Positions 27,645 to 36,125 of a stretch of 64,000 nucleotides of DNA are shown one piece after another. The position numbers were made by a program, and so were the translations under genes. The first letter of the stretch is position 1. The number at the start of each line of letters is the position of its first letter. Source of the DNA: Acidovorax sp. Leaf160 (GTDB taxonomy: Bacteria; Pseudomonadota; Gammaproteobacteria; Burkholderiales; Burkholderiaceae_C); NCBI RefSeq assembly GCF_001424265.1, contig NZ_LMOV01000001.1, forward strand, positions 422,068 through 486,067, in the 5' to 3' direction. Under the pieces are notes generated by a model. That model was not told the origin of the DNA and searched no databases. It saw only the letters and a program-made list of their open reading frames with translations.

Positions 27645-28892
27645 ATGAACCTTTCCTCCACCACCCCCACGCGGGCACAGCCACCGCGCCTGAAAGCCGG
27701 CGGCCGTGCCTTCGCGCAGATCGCGCAGTTCCACCCCGAACTCACCGCCTTCCGCCGCGACCTGCATGCGCATCCCGAGCTGGGCTTCGAGGAGGTCTAC
27801 ACCGGCGCGCGCGTCAAGGAAGCGCTCAAGGTCTGCGGCGTCGACGAGATCCACGACGGCATCGGGCGCACCGGCATCGTCGCGCTCATCCGCGGCCAGG
27901 GGCGGGGCAGCGGCAGCATGGTCGGCCTGCGCGCCGACATGGATGCCTTGCCGATGTCCGAGCAGGGCGAGGTGCCCTGGCGCTCCTGCAAGCCTGGCCT
28001 GATGCACGGCTGCGGCCACGACGGGCACACCGCCATGCTGGTGGGCGCGGCCCGCTACCTGGCCGCCACGCGCAACTTCGACGGCACGGCCGTGCTCATC
28101 TTCCAGCCCGGCGAGGAGGGCTTCGCCGGCGCGCGGGTGATGATCGAGGACGGCCTGTTCGAGCGCTTCCCGGTGCAGTCCGTCTTCGCCATGCACAACT
28201 GGCCGGCCATGAAGCCGGGCACGGTGGGCATCAACGACGGCGCCATGATGGCGGCGGCCGACCGCATCACCATCGAGATCAGCGGCCGCGGGGGCCACGG
28301 CGCGCACGCCTACCAGACGGTGGACGTGGTGCTGGTGGCGGCGCACATCATCACGGCGGTGCAGGGCATCGTCTCGCGCAATGTGCGGCCGCTCGACAGC
28401 GCCGTCATCAGCCTGTGCGCCGTGCAGGCGGGCGACCTGGGCGCCTTCAGCGTGCTGCCCGGCAGCGCCACCCTGGTGGGCACCGTGCGCAGCTTCGACC
28501 CCGCCGTGCAGGCGATGGTGGAGCGCCGCATCCAGGAGCTGTGCGCCGCCATCGCCCTCGGTTTCGGCGCCACGGCCACCGTGCGCTACGAGCGCATCTA
28601 CCCGGCCACCATCAACACCGCCAGCCACGCCATCTTCGCGGGCGACGTGGCGCAGAGCCTGGTGGGTGCCGACAACGTGGTGCGCGACCTGGAGCCCAGC
28701 ATGGGCGCCGAAGACTTCTCGTTCATGCTGCAGAGCCGCCCCGGCGCCTACCTGCGCATCGGACAGGGCATGGGGCCGGGCAACAGCGCGCTGCACAACA
28801 GCCGCTACGACTTCAACGACGACATCCTGCCGCTGGGCGCCGCGCTGCACGCCAGCCTGATCGAGCAGGCCATGCCGCTGGCCACGCTGTGA
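27645..28892 (+). CDS. M20D-family amidohydrolase / peptidase
   Basis: 415 residues from ATG 27645. Catalytic and metal motifs of the M20D hippurate hydrolase/N-acyl-amino-acid amidohydrolase family: DLHAHPELGFEE, GLRADMDALPM, HGCGHDGHTAMLVGAARYLA and QPGEEGFAGARVMIEDG, with AEDFSFML near the end. It hydrolyses N-acyl amino acids or related amides in the cytoplasm. Lying between permease and substrate-binding genes suggests it processes the imported compound. Confidence 0.92.
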   Translation: MNLSSTTPTRAQPPRLKAGGRAFAQIAQFHPELTAFRRDLHAHPELGFEEVYTGARVKEALKVCGVDEIHDGIGRTGIVALIRGQGRGSGSMVGLRADMDALPMSEQGEVPWRSCKPGLMHGCGHDGHTAMLVGAARYLAATRNFDGTAVLIFQPGEEGFAGARVMIEDGLFERFPVQSVFAMHNWPAMKPGTVGINDGAMMAAADRITIEISGRGGHGAHAYQTVDVVLVAAHIITAVQGIVSRNVRPLDSAVISLCAVQAGDLGAFSVLPGSATLVGTVRSFDPAVQAMVERRIQELCAAIALGFGATATVRYERIYPATINTASHAIFAGDVAQSLVGADNVVRDLEPSMGAEDFSFMLQSRPGAYLRIGQGMGPGNSALHNSRYDFNDDILPLGAALHASLIEQAMPLATL

Positions 28893-28900
28893 GGGCCGCC

Positions 28901-30508
28901 ATGACTTCCGCCCCACCCGTGCCGCGTCTGAAAATCATGCGAAAACTGGCCTGGGCGCCCATGTTGATTGCGCTTCTTGCTATCACTACGGTAGCGTCGG
29001 CGCAAGTGGTTCGCGTGGCCAACCAGGGCGACGCGACTTCGCTCGACCCGCACTCGCTCAACGAGTCGCTGCAACTCAGCCTGCTCGGCAACGTGTACGA
29101 GCCGCTGATCACCCGCAACCGCGACCTGAGCCTGGCGCCCGCGCTCGCCACCGCCTGGCGGCAGACGGCGCCCACCGTATGGCGCTTCGAGCTGCGCCAA
29201 GGCGTGCGCTTCCACGACGGCACGCCGTTCACGGCCGACGACGCGGTGTTCTCGCTGGCCCGCACCCGCATGGACGGCTCCGACATGAAGAGCCACACCA
29301 ACTACATCAAGGAGGCGCGCAAGCTGGACGACCACACGGTGGAGATCGAGACCACCGTGCCGTTTCCCGTGCTGCCGGACGTGCTCACCATGGTCTACAT
29401 GATGAGCCGGCAGTGGTGCGAGGCCCAGCATGCCGAGGCGCCGGCCGACCGCCGCAGCGGCGCGGAGAACGCGGCTTCGTTCCAGGCCAACGGCACCGGC
29501 CCGTTCCGCGTGCGCGACCGCCAGCCCGGTGTGCGCACCGTGTTCGCGCGCCACACCGACTACTGGGCGCCACTCGATGGCAGCCCGGCCGAGGTCATCT
29601 TCACGCCCATCGGCAGCGACGCCACGCGCGTCGCCGCGCTGCTGTCGGGCCAGGTGGACGTGATGGAGCCGGTGCCGGTGCAGGATCTGGCCCGCGTCAA
29701 CGCCGGCCCGGGCACCCGCGCGGTGACCGGCCCGGAATTGCGCACGCTCTTCCTGGGCATGGACCAGCAGCGCGATGAGCTGCTCCATTCCAGCGTGAAG
29801 GGCAGGAACCCGTTCAAGGACGTGCGCGTGCGCCGGGCCTTCTACCAGGCCATCGATATCGACGGCATCCAGAAGACGGTGATGCGCGGCGCCTCCAACC
29901 CGTCCGCGCTGCTGGTCGGCCCGGGCGTCAATGGCTTCCAGCCCGACATGAAGCGCCTGCCCTACGACGTGCGCGCGGCCCAGCGGCTGATGAACGAGGC
30001 CGGCTACGGCAGCGGCTTCGAGATCACGCTCAACTGCCCGAGCGACCGCTATGTGAACGACGCGCTCATCTGCCAGGCCGTGGCCGCCAACCTGGCGCGC
30101 ATCCAGGTCAAGGTGCGGGTGCAGGCCGAACCCAAGGCCAGCTACTTCCCGAAGGTGCTGCGCCGCGATACCAGCTTCTATCTGCTGGGCTGGACGCCCG
30201 CCACCTACGACGCCTACAACGCCATGAACGCGCTGATGGCCTGCGTGGACGGCAAGGGCGCGGGCCAGTACAACCTGGGCAGCTACTGCAACCCGCGGGT
30301 GGACGAGCTGACGCGCCGCGTGCTGACCGAGCAGGACAAGGACCGCCGCAACGCCATGATCCGCGAAGCCTTCCAGCTGCACGCCGCCGACGTGGGCCAC
30401 ATACCGCTGCACCAGCAGGCGCTGGCCTGGGGCGTGTCCACCAAGGCCAGCGTGGTGCAGCTGGCCGACAACGCCATGCCCTTCAAGTGGATGAGCATCA
30501 GCCCGTAG
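28901..30508 (+). CDS. Peptide ABC transporter substrate-binding protein (DppA/OppA family)
   Basis: 535 residues from ATG 28901; ATG 28937 (MRKLAWAPM) would give a cleaner signal peptide ending VASAQ. SBP_bac_5 features: GDATSLDPHSLNES, LLGNVYEPLITRN, FELRQGVRFHDGTPFTADDAVFSL, GTGPFRV and FKDVRVRRAFYQAIDIDGI. It is periplasmic and delivers substrate to the adjacent permeases. Its signal-peptide codons overlap a sequence similar to the dispersed palindromic repeat. Confidence 0.92.
   Translation: MTSAPPVPRLKIMRKLAWAPMLIALLAITTVASAQVVRVANQGDATSLDPHSLNESLQLSLLGNVYEPLITRNRDLSLAPALATAWRQTAPTVWRFELRQGVRFHDGTPFTADDAVFSLARTRMDGSDMKSHTNYIKEARKLDDHTVEIETTVPFPVLPDVLTMVYMMSRQWCEAQHAEAPADRRSGAENAASFQANGTGPFRVRDRQPGVRTVFARHTDYWAPLDGSPAEVIFTPIGSDATRVAALLSGQVDVMEPVPVQDLARVNAGPGTRAVTGPELRTLFLGMDQQRDELLHSSVKGRNPFKDVRVRRAFYQAIDIDGIQKTVMRGASNPSALLVGPGVNGFQPDMKRLPYDVRAAQRLMNEAGYGSGFEITLNCPSDRYVNDALICQAVAANLARIQVKVRVQAEPKASYFPKVLRRDTSFYLLGWTPATYDAYNAMNALMACVDGKGAGQYNLGSYCNPRVDELTRRVLTEQDKDRRNAMIREAFQLHAADVGHIPLHQQALAWGVSTKASVVQLADNAMPFKWMSISP
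28970..29004 (+). repeat. Palindromic-repeat-like sequence in a signal-peptide region
   Basis: The sequence GCGCTTCTTGCTATC-ACTACGGTAGCG matches the AGCGCTT/GCTATC/GTAGC core order of the dispersed repeat. It encodes ALLAITTVAS of the substrate-binding protein leader. Confidence 0.45.
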
Positions 30509-30652
30509 CGCGGTGGCGCCGCCTGCCGACGACCCGTGCCCGGCGCCGCAGAGCGCACCGCACCGGCCGTCCAGGCGCCCAGGCGACCCCGCCTTTGTTT
30601 CTCCGTTTTTCCTGTTTTTTCCCTGTTCCCTGAGTCTCCCGAGAGCCCCACG

Positions 30653-31570
30653 ATGAAGACAACCCTGTTCCGCTGGTACGACAGCGACGTCGGCCACAGT
30701 TTCCGCACCTCGCCGGTGGCCATCGGCGCGGCGCTGGTGGCGCTGGTGTGCGTCATCTGCGCGGTGTTCGCCGCCTGGGTGGCGCCGCACAACCCGTTCG
30801 ACCTGACCACGCTGGAGCTGTCCGATGCACGCCTGCCGCCCGGCTGGAACAGCGAGGGCGGCGGCACCTGGAAGTACCCCCTGGGCACCGACGACCAGGG
30901 CCGCGACATCCTCTCAGCCGTGATCTACGGCGCGCGCATCTCGCTCATCGTCGGCTTCGCGTCGGTGATCCTGTCGGTGGTGGTGGGCGTGGCGCTGGGC
31001 CTGCTGGCCGGCTTCAAGGGCGGCTGGATCGACGGCGTGCTGATGCGCCTGTGCGACGTGATGCTGTCGTTCCCGGCCATCCTGGTGGCGCTGCTGATCG
31101 CGGGCGTCGGCCGGGCGGTGTTCCCGAACGCGGGCGAGTCGATGGCCTTCGGCGTGCTGATCCTGTCCATCTCGCTGACCGGCTGGGTGCAGTACGCCCG
31201 CACCGTGCGCGGCTCCACGCTGGTCGAGCGCAACAAGGAATACGTGCAGGCCGCGCGGGTCACGGGCGTGTCGTCCCTGTCGATCATGCGGCGCCATGTG
31301 CTGCCCAACGTGCTGGGCCCGGTCATGGTGCTGGCCACCATCCAGGTGGCGACGGCCATCATCACCGAGGCCACGCTGTCCTTTCTGGGCGTGGGCGCGC
31401 CACCCACCTCGCCCTCGCTGGGCACGCTGATCCGCATCGGCAACGACTACCTCTTTTCCGGCGAATGGTGGATCACCGTGTTCCCGGGCGTGATGCTGGT
31501 GCTGATCGCCATCTCGGTGAACCTGCTGGGCGACTGGCTGCGCGATGCGCTCAACCCCCGCCTGCGCTGA
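30653..31570 (+). CDS. Peptide/nickel-type ABC transporter permease (DppC family)
   Basis: 305 residues from ATG 30653. A cytoplasmic N-terminus precedes the first membrane segment (VAIGAALVALVCVICAVFAAWVAP); then HPFD-like NPFDLTTLEL, YPLGTDDQGRDILSAVIYGARISL, and the EAA loop NKEYVQAARVTGVSSLSIMRRHVLPNVL. These are the DppC/OppC hallmarks. It pairs with the upstream DppB-like permease. Confidence 0.93.
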   Translation: MKTTLFRWYDSDVGHSFRTSPVAIGAALVALVCVICAVFAAWVAPHNPFDLTTLELSDARLPPGWNSEGGGTWKYPLGTDDQGRDILSAVIYGARISLIVGFASVILSVVVGVALGLLAGFKGGWIDGVLMRLCDVMLSFPAILVALLIAGVGRAVFPNAGESMAFGVLILSISLTGWVQYARTVRGSTLVERNKEYVQAARVTGVSSLSIMRRHVLPNVLGPVMVLATIQVATAIITEATLSFLGVGAPPTSPSLGTLIRIGNDYLFSGEWWITVFPGVMLVLIAISVNLLGDWLRDALNPRLR

Positions 31571-31587
31571 GCGCCCCCGGGCAGGAA

Positions 31588-31650
31588 TTTGAATCAAATC
31601 GGCCGCAAGCGCTGGATATATAAGCGCATGCAGCTATTAAAAGTATAGCA
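31588..31650 (+). repeat. Comamonadaceae-type palindromic repeat before the ATPase genes
   Basis: TTTGAATCAAATCGG, AGCGCT, TAAGCGC and CAGCTATTAAAAGTATAGC in order: the fullest copy in the window. It lies between the dppC-like and dppD-like genes without disrupting either. Confidence 0.75.
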
Positions 31651-31684
31651 ACCATGATGAATCCGAAATCCGAAGGACGGGCCG

Positions 31685-32692
31685 ATGTCGCTGCTTGAAG
31701 TCCAGAACCTCGTCGTCGAATTCCCGAACCGCCGCGGCACGCTGCGTGCGCTGGACGACATCTCCTTTTCCATCGCGCCGGGCGAGATCCTGGGCGTGGT
31801 GGGCGAATCGGGCGCCGGCAAGTCGCTCACGGGCGCGTCCATCATCGGCCTGCTGGAGCCGCCGGGGCGCATCGCCTCGGGCCAGATCCTGCTGGAAGGC
31901 GAGCGCATCGACAACCTGCCGGCGCACAAGATGCGGCAGGTGCGCGGCCGCCGCATCGGCGCCATCTTCCAGGACCCGCTCACCTCGTTGAATCCGCTCT
32001 ACACCGTGGGCCAGCAGCTGATCGAGACCATCCGCACCCATCTGCCCATGGGCGCGGCCGAGGCCCGCCAGCGCGCCATCGACCTGCTCAAGGACACCGG
32101 CATTCCGGCGGCCGAGCAGCGTGTCGACCACTATCCGCACCAGTTCTCCGGCGGCATGCGCCAGCGCGTGGTCATCGCCCTGGCGCTGGCGGCGTCGCCG
32201 CAGCTCATCGTGGCCGACGAGCCCACCACGGCGCTCGACGTCTCCATCCAGGCGCAGATCATCCAGCTGCTGAAGAACATCTGCCGCTCGCGCGGCGCCG
32301 CCGTGATGCTGATCACCCACGACATGGGCGTGATCGCCGAGACCTGCGACCGCGTGGCCGTGATGTACGCCGGCCGCATCGCCGAGATCGGGCCGGTGCA
32401 CCAGGTCATCAACCACCCGGCGCATCCCTACACGGCGGGCCTCATGGCGTCCATCCCCGACATGACGCAGGACCGCGAGCGCCTGAACCAGATCGACGGC
32501 GCCATGCCGCGCCTGAACGCCATCCCCAAGGGCTGCGCCTACAACCCGCGCTGCCCGCACACCTTCGACCGCTGCCGCACCGAGCGGCCCGAGCTGATGC
32601 CCGCCGGGGCCACCCGCGCCGCCTGCTGGCTGCACGACCCGGCTTCGGCGCGCGAGGCCGCTGCCGTCCACCTGCAAGGAGCCGCCGCATGA
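31685..32692 (+). CDS. Peptide ABC transporter ATP-binding protein (DppD family)
   Basis: 335 residues. Walker A GESGAGKS, the Q-loop IFQDPLTSLNPLYTVG, signature FSGGMRQRVVIA, Walker B LIVADEPTTALDV and the switch His ITHDMGV. The C-terminal oligopeptide/dipeptide extension contains CAYNPRCPHTFDRCRTERP, a cysteine-bearing feature of Dpp/Opp ATPases. It overlaps the next ATPase gene by four bases (ATGA). Confidence 0.94.
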   Translation: MSLLEVQNLVVEFPNRRGTLRALDDISFSIAPGEILGVVGESGAGKSLTGASIIGLLEPPGRIASGQILLEGERIDNLPAHKMRQVRGRRIGAIFQDPLTSLNPLYTVGQQLIETIRTHLPMGAAEARQRAIDLLKDTGIPAAEQRVDHYPHQFSGGMRQRVVIALALAASPQLIVADEPTTALDVSIQAQIIQLLKNICRSRGAAVMLITHDMGVIAETCDRVAVMYAGRIAEIGPVHQVINHPAHPYTAGLMASIPDMTQDRERLNQIDGAMPRLNAIPKGCAYNPRCPHTFDRCRTERPELMPAGATRAACWLHDPASAREAAAVHLQGAAA

Positions 32693-33756
32693 CCACGCCC
32701 ATCGCAAACACGACCGCCCAGCCCGACGCCCAGCCCCCTGCGCAGGCCTTGGTGCGCGCCCACGACCTGGCCCGCACCTTCGACGTGTCGGCGCCGTGGC
32801 TGAACCGCGTGCTGGAGCGCAAGCCGCGCACGCTGCTGCACGCGGTGGACGGCGTCAGCTTCGAGATCGAGCGCGGCAAGACGCTGGCGCTGGTGGGCGA
32901 ATCGGGCTGCGGCAAGAGCACCGTCGCCCGGCTGCTGGTGGGCCTGTACGAGCCCACGCGCGGCGGCTTCACCTTCGACGGGCAGGACGCCCACGCCGCC
33001 TTCAAGGGCCGCGATGCCCGGGCCATGCGCCGCCGCATCCAGATGATCTTCCAGGACCCGTATGCCAGCCTGAACCCGCGCTGGCTGGTGGAAGACATCA
33101 TCGGCGAGCCGCTCCGCGAGCACGGCCTGATCACCGACAAGGCCCAGCTCAAGACCCGCGTGGGCGAGCTGCTGCAGTCCGTGGGCCTGTCGCCGCTGGA
33201 CATGGCCAAGTACCCACACCAGTTCTCCGGCGGGCAGCGCCAGCGCATCTCCATCGCCCGGGCGCTGGCCACCGAGCCGGAATTCCTGGTGTGCGACGAG
33301 CCCACGTCGGCGCTCGACGTCTCGGTGCAGGCGCAGGTGCTCAACATCATGAAGGACCTGCAGCGCGAGCGAAAGCTCACCTACCTCTTCATCAGCCACA
33401 ACCTGGCCGTGGTGCGCCATGTGGCGGACCAGGTCGGCGTGATGTACCTGGGCCGGCTGGTGGAGGTGGCGGACAAGCAGCAGCTCTTTTCCGCGCCGCG
33501 CCACCCCTACACCCGCATGCTGCTGGACGCGATCCCGAAGATGCACGACACCGGCCGCGCCCGCACGCCGGTGCAGGGCGAGGTGCCCAACCCCTTGAAC
33601 CCGCCGGCCGGCTGCGCCTTCAACCCGCGCTGCCCCTACGCCAATGACCGCTGCCGCACCGAACGGCCCGCGCTCATCGACGACGGCGGCACGCGCGTGG
33701 CCTGCCATGGGATCGAAGAGGGGCGCATTCCGCTCGGGGAGATGGTCGCTGCATGA
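32689..33756 (+). CDS. Peptide ABC transporter ATP-binding protein (DppF family)
   Basis: 355 residues. Walker A GESGCGKS, MIFQDPYASLNPRW, signature FSGGQRQRISIARAL, VCDEPTSALDV and ISHNLAVV. The C-terminal CAFNPRCPYANDRCRTERP is as in DppF/OppF. A short insertion after RTFDV (SAPWLNRVLERKPRTLLHAVDG) is usual for this subunit. It ends the operon, converging on doxX; an inverted repeat (CGGCAGGCC near 33820, GGCCTGCCG near 33846) may help stop transcription. Confidence 0.94.
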   Translation: MTTPIANTTAQPDAQPPAQALVRAHDLARTFDVSAPWLNRVLERKPRTLLHAVDGVSFEIERGKTLALVGESGCGKSTVARLLVGLYEPTRGGFTFDGQDAHAAFKGRDARAMRRRIQMIFQDPYASLNPRWLVEDIIGEPLREHGLITDKAQLKTRVGELLQSVGLSPLDMAKYPHQFSGGQRQRISIARALATEPEFLVCDEPTSALDVSVQAQVLNIMKDLQRERKLTYLFISHNLAVVRHVADQVGVMYLGRLVEVADKQQLFSAPRHPYTRMLLDAIPKMHDTGRARTPVQGEVPNPLNPPAGCAFNPRCPYANDRCRTERPALIDDGGTRVACHGIEEGRIPLGEMVAA

Positions 33757-33923
33757 AGGGGTGGGCAGCGAGCGAGCCTGTCCGCCGAGCTCAGATCCGA
33801 ATCCGGATCCGACGGCAGGCCATTCCTCTCGCCACCGCTCGCCCTAGGGCCTGCCGCCGGGCCTGATCCGGCAGCGCGCCCATCGCGGTGGGGCCCGCCG
33901 CCACGGCCCGCCGCGCCGCAGGG

Positions 33924-34361
33924 TCAGTTGAACCGGCCGTACACGCCGCCCACGCTGTAGCGGCCTGCGCCCAGCAGCATCACCGCCAGGGCGCCGAACA
34001 GGTACAGGCCCTGCAGTTCCAGCGCCCAACCGCCTTGCTTGGTCAGCGCGAACAGGTCGGCCATGTGCACCAGTCCGAAGGCGACCAGCATGTTGACCAC
34101 GATGATGGCCGCGCCCGCGCGGGTGAAGAGGCCCACGATCAGCAGCACCGGCGCGACGATCTCGCCCACATAGACGCCATAGGCCAGCACGCTCGGCAGC
34201 CCGGCCTTGTCCAGCATGCCGGCGATGAAGCCGACGCCCGCCTGCAGCTTGTAGATGCCGTGCAGCAGAACCAGCACGCCGATGGCCAGTCGCAGGATCA
34301 GCTTGCCGGCGTCGTCGGACGCTGGAACCGGGGCGACAGGGGTGATGCGGGTTGCGTTCAT
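33924..34361 (-). CDS. DoxX-family membrane protein
   Basis: 145 residues with four membrane segments. LILRLAIGVLVLLHGIYKLQAG, then AGMLDKAGLPSVLAYGVYVGEIVAPVLLIVGLFTRAGAAIIVVNMLVA and LQGLYLFGALAVMLLGAGRYSV are DoxX-family features. The function of such stand-alone proteins is unsettled (proposed links to quinone-dependent redox chemistry or stress). It is a single gene converging on the ABC operon. Confidence 0.88.
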   Translation of the reverse strand: MNATRITPVAPVPASDDAGKLILRLAIGVLVLLHGIYKLQAGVGFIAGMLDKAGLPSVLAYGVYVGEIVAPVLLIVGLFTRAGAAIIVVNMLVAFGLVHMADLFALTKQGGWALELQGLYLFGALAVMLLGAGRYSVGGVYGRFN

Positions 34362-35072
34362 GGGAAAAACCTCTCGATGGGTGTTGTAGAAGCCGTTGGG
34401 GGAAGAAAACCGTGCGCCGCCATGGCGCCAGGACCGGAAGTGTGCGCAGGCCTGCCGACCCCGTCTGTGCGCCAGCGCACACCGCGCAGTATGTGGCGCG
34501 GGCGAGCGGCGCGCATCAGGGTCCGTGCTGAACGGCAGGCGGCCATGGCCAGGGGCGCGGGGTGAGGTTTCCGGGGATTCACGGGTCTGTCATCGCGGCT
34601 GGACAGCATGCCGTGCTGCGCTTCGACGCCGCCGGCGGCGACGGCTACGGGACCCTGGCCGCCGTGCCCGCCGTGCCCGGCTGGACATCGGCGTGCTGGA
34701 TGCCAACGTGTTGTTCAGCTACATCGGCCAGCAGAGCCAGGATGCAGTAACGGGCCTGCCCGTGCTGCGCCGCCTTCCAGACGGTCTCTACAGCACCAGG
34801 GACTTCATGGCGCCTGCCCGCTGAGGTGGGGGAGGGGGCGGTAGCGATACCGCGAAACCGCTGCGGTCTGGAAGAGCGCTGGCGGGCCGAGACGGTCGGG
34901 CAGGTGGTCAACTGTCCCAGCGTGGCTTGTTCGAAGCGCTATTAAATAAATAGCATAAGACCCTGATTGGACGGGCGCGGGCGGGGCAAAAGACGGATAT
35001 CGAGCCGCACCGGCCTGCCGATACCTGCCCGGACCTATCCACACCTGCCCCAACCTGCCCCAACCTGCCGCC
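34362..35072. other. 710-bp intergenic region with possible gene remnant
   Basis: Most of this stretch holds no gene I can defend. Two short plus-strand frames read in succession, one giving HAVLRFDAAGGDGYGTLAAVPAVPG (about 34605-34680) and, in another frame, LDIGVLDANVLFSYIGQQS through DFMAPAR to a stop at 34823. They have protein-like composition and could be a frameshifted remnant, but I recognise no family. A palindromic repeat lies near 34928-34963. Confidence 0.35.
34928..34963 (+). repeat. Short copy of the palindromic repeat
   Basis: TTCGAAGCGCTATTAAATAAATAGC: the AGCGCT block joined directly to the GCTATT/AATAGC palindrome, followed by ATAAGACC. Confidence 0.55.
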
Positions 35073-35918
35073 TCAGGTATAGCGCTTGGCCCGCAGGTTG
35101 TCCTTCATCTGCTGCAGCCCGCGCTGCAGCGGCTCGCCGATGCGCAGCGCCACGCAGGTGGCCAGCACGTCGATGATCAGCAGGTGCAGCAACCGCGACA
35201 CCATGGGGCTGTAGCGGTCGTAGCCCTCGGGGTGGTCGGCGGCCAGGTGGATCGGGCAGGCCAGCGCCAGGGGCGAGCCGCTGGCGGTGATGGCGATGGT
35301 CGTGGCGCCGTTGCGGCGGGCGATGTCGGCCGCGTCCATCAGGTCGCGCGTGCGGCCGGAGTTGGAGACGATGATCAGACAGTCGCCCGGACCCAGCAGC
35401 GTGGCGCTCATCACCTGCATGTGGCCGTCGCTGGTGCTGATGCTGGTGATGCCGAGGCGGAAGAACTTGTGCTGCGCATCCTGCGCGACGATGCCCGAGT
35501 TGCCGACGCCGTAGATCTCGATGCGGTGGCCCGTCTTCCAGGTCGCGGCGATGGCGTCCACCGCCCGCTCGATCGCGCCGCTGCTGGCGGCATTGCGGTA
35601 CTGCAGAAACGCGGCCACCGCGTTGTCCACCACCTTCACCAGCACGTCGCCGGTCTTGTCGTCGGCGTCCACGCTGCGGTGGATGAAGGGCACGCCCTCG
35701 CTCACGCTGCCGGCCAGCTTCAGCTTGAAGTCGGCCAGCCCGTCGTAGCCCATGCTGCGGCAAAAGCGCACCACGGTGGGCTTGCTCACCCCGGCCCGCG
35801 CGGCCAGCTCGCGCACCGGCAGGCGCGCGAAGGCGCGCGCGTCCTGCAGCACCAGTTCGGCCACCCGCTGCTCGGCCGGCGCCAGGGAGGGCAGGGAGGC
35901 GGTGATTCGTTCAAGCAT
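35073..35918 (-). CDS. hexR: RpiR-family regulator HexR
   Basis: 281 residues. The N-terminal RpiR helix-turn-helix is LAARAGVSKPTVVRFCRSMGYDGLADFKLKLA (about 38-70). The SIS sugar-phosphate domain (about 125-250) includes IEIYGVGNSGIVAQDAQHKFFRLG and IIVSNSGRTRDLMDAADIARRNGAT. The strong HexR-like SIS sequence and adjacency to zwf, tal, glk and pgi support HexR, which represses central sugar genes and is released by KDPG in proteobacteria where it was studied. It lies upstream of, and transcribed in the same direction as, no other gene here. Confidence 0.9.
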   Translation of the reverse strand: MLERITASLPSLAPAEQRVAELVLQDARAFARLPVRELAARAGVSKPTVVRFCRSMGYDGLADFKLKLAGSVSEGVPFIHRSVDADDKTGDVLVKVVDNAVAAFLQYRNAASSGAIERAVDAIAATWKTGHRIEIYGVGNSGIVAQDAQHKFFRLGITSISTSDGHMQVMSATLLGPGDCLIIVSNSGRTRDLMDAADIARRNGATTIAITASGSPLALACPIHLAADHPEGYDRYSPMVSRLLHLLIIDVLATCVALRIGEPLQRGLQQMKDNLRAKRYT

Positions 35919-35974
35919 TCAGCGCTCCACGGCGTACCGCACCATGGACGGCAGCCTGGGCGTTCGCAGCGGCC

Positions 35975-36118
35975 TCCACCGTCGAAAGACCGCGGAGCAG
36001 GCCATGCCAGCAGGCGCCGCGGAACGGGCTTCGCCAGGCCGCTGGCGTCGTCCCCCTGCCCGACGTGCACGGCACGGCGAGAGCGGAGGGAAGCGGCGCA
36101 GCCGCTCGGGGGGGGGGA
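35975..36118 (+). repeat. Dispersed ~150-bp repeat, copy 3 (between zwf and hexR)
   Basis: Blocks 'gaccgcggagcaggccatgcc', 'cgccaggccgctggcg', 'ctgcccgacgtgc', 'cgagagcgg', 'gaagcggcgcagccgctc' and a terminal G9 align in the same order as copy 1. It fills nearly all of the zwf-hexR gap. Confidence 0.75.
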
Positions 36119-36125
36119 TTCATGC

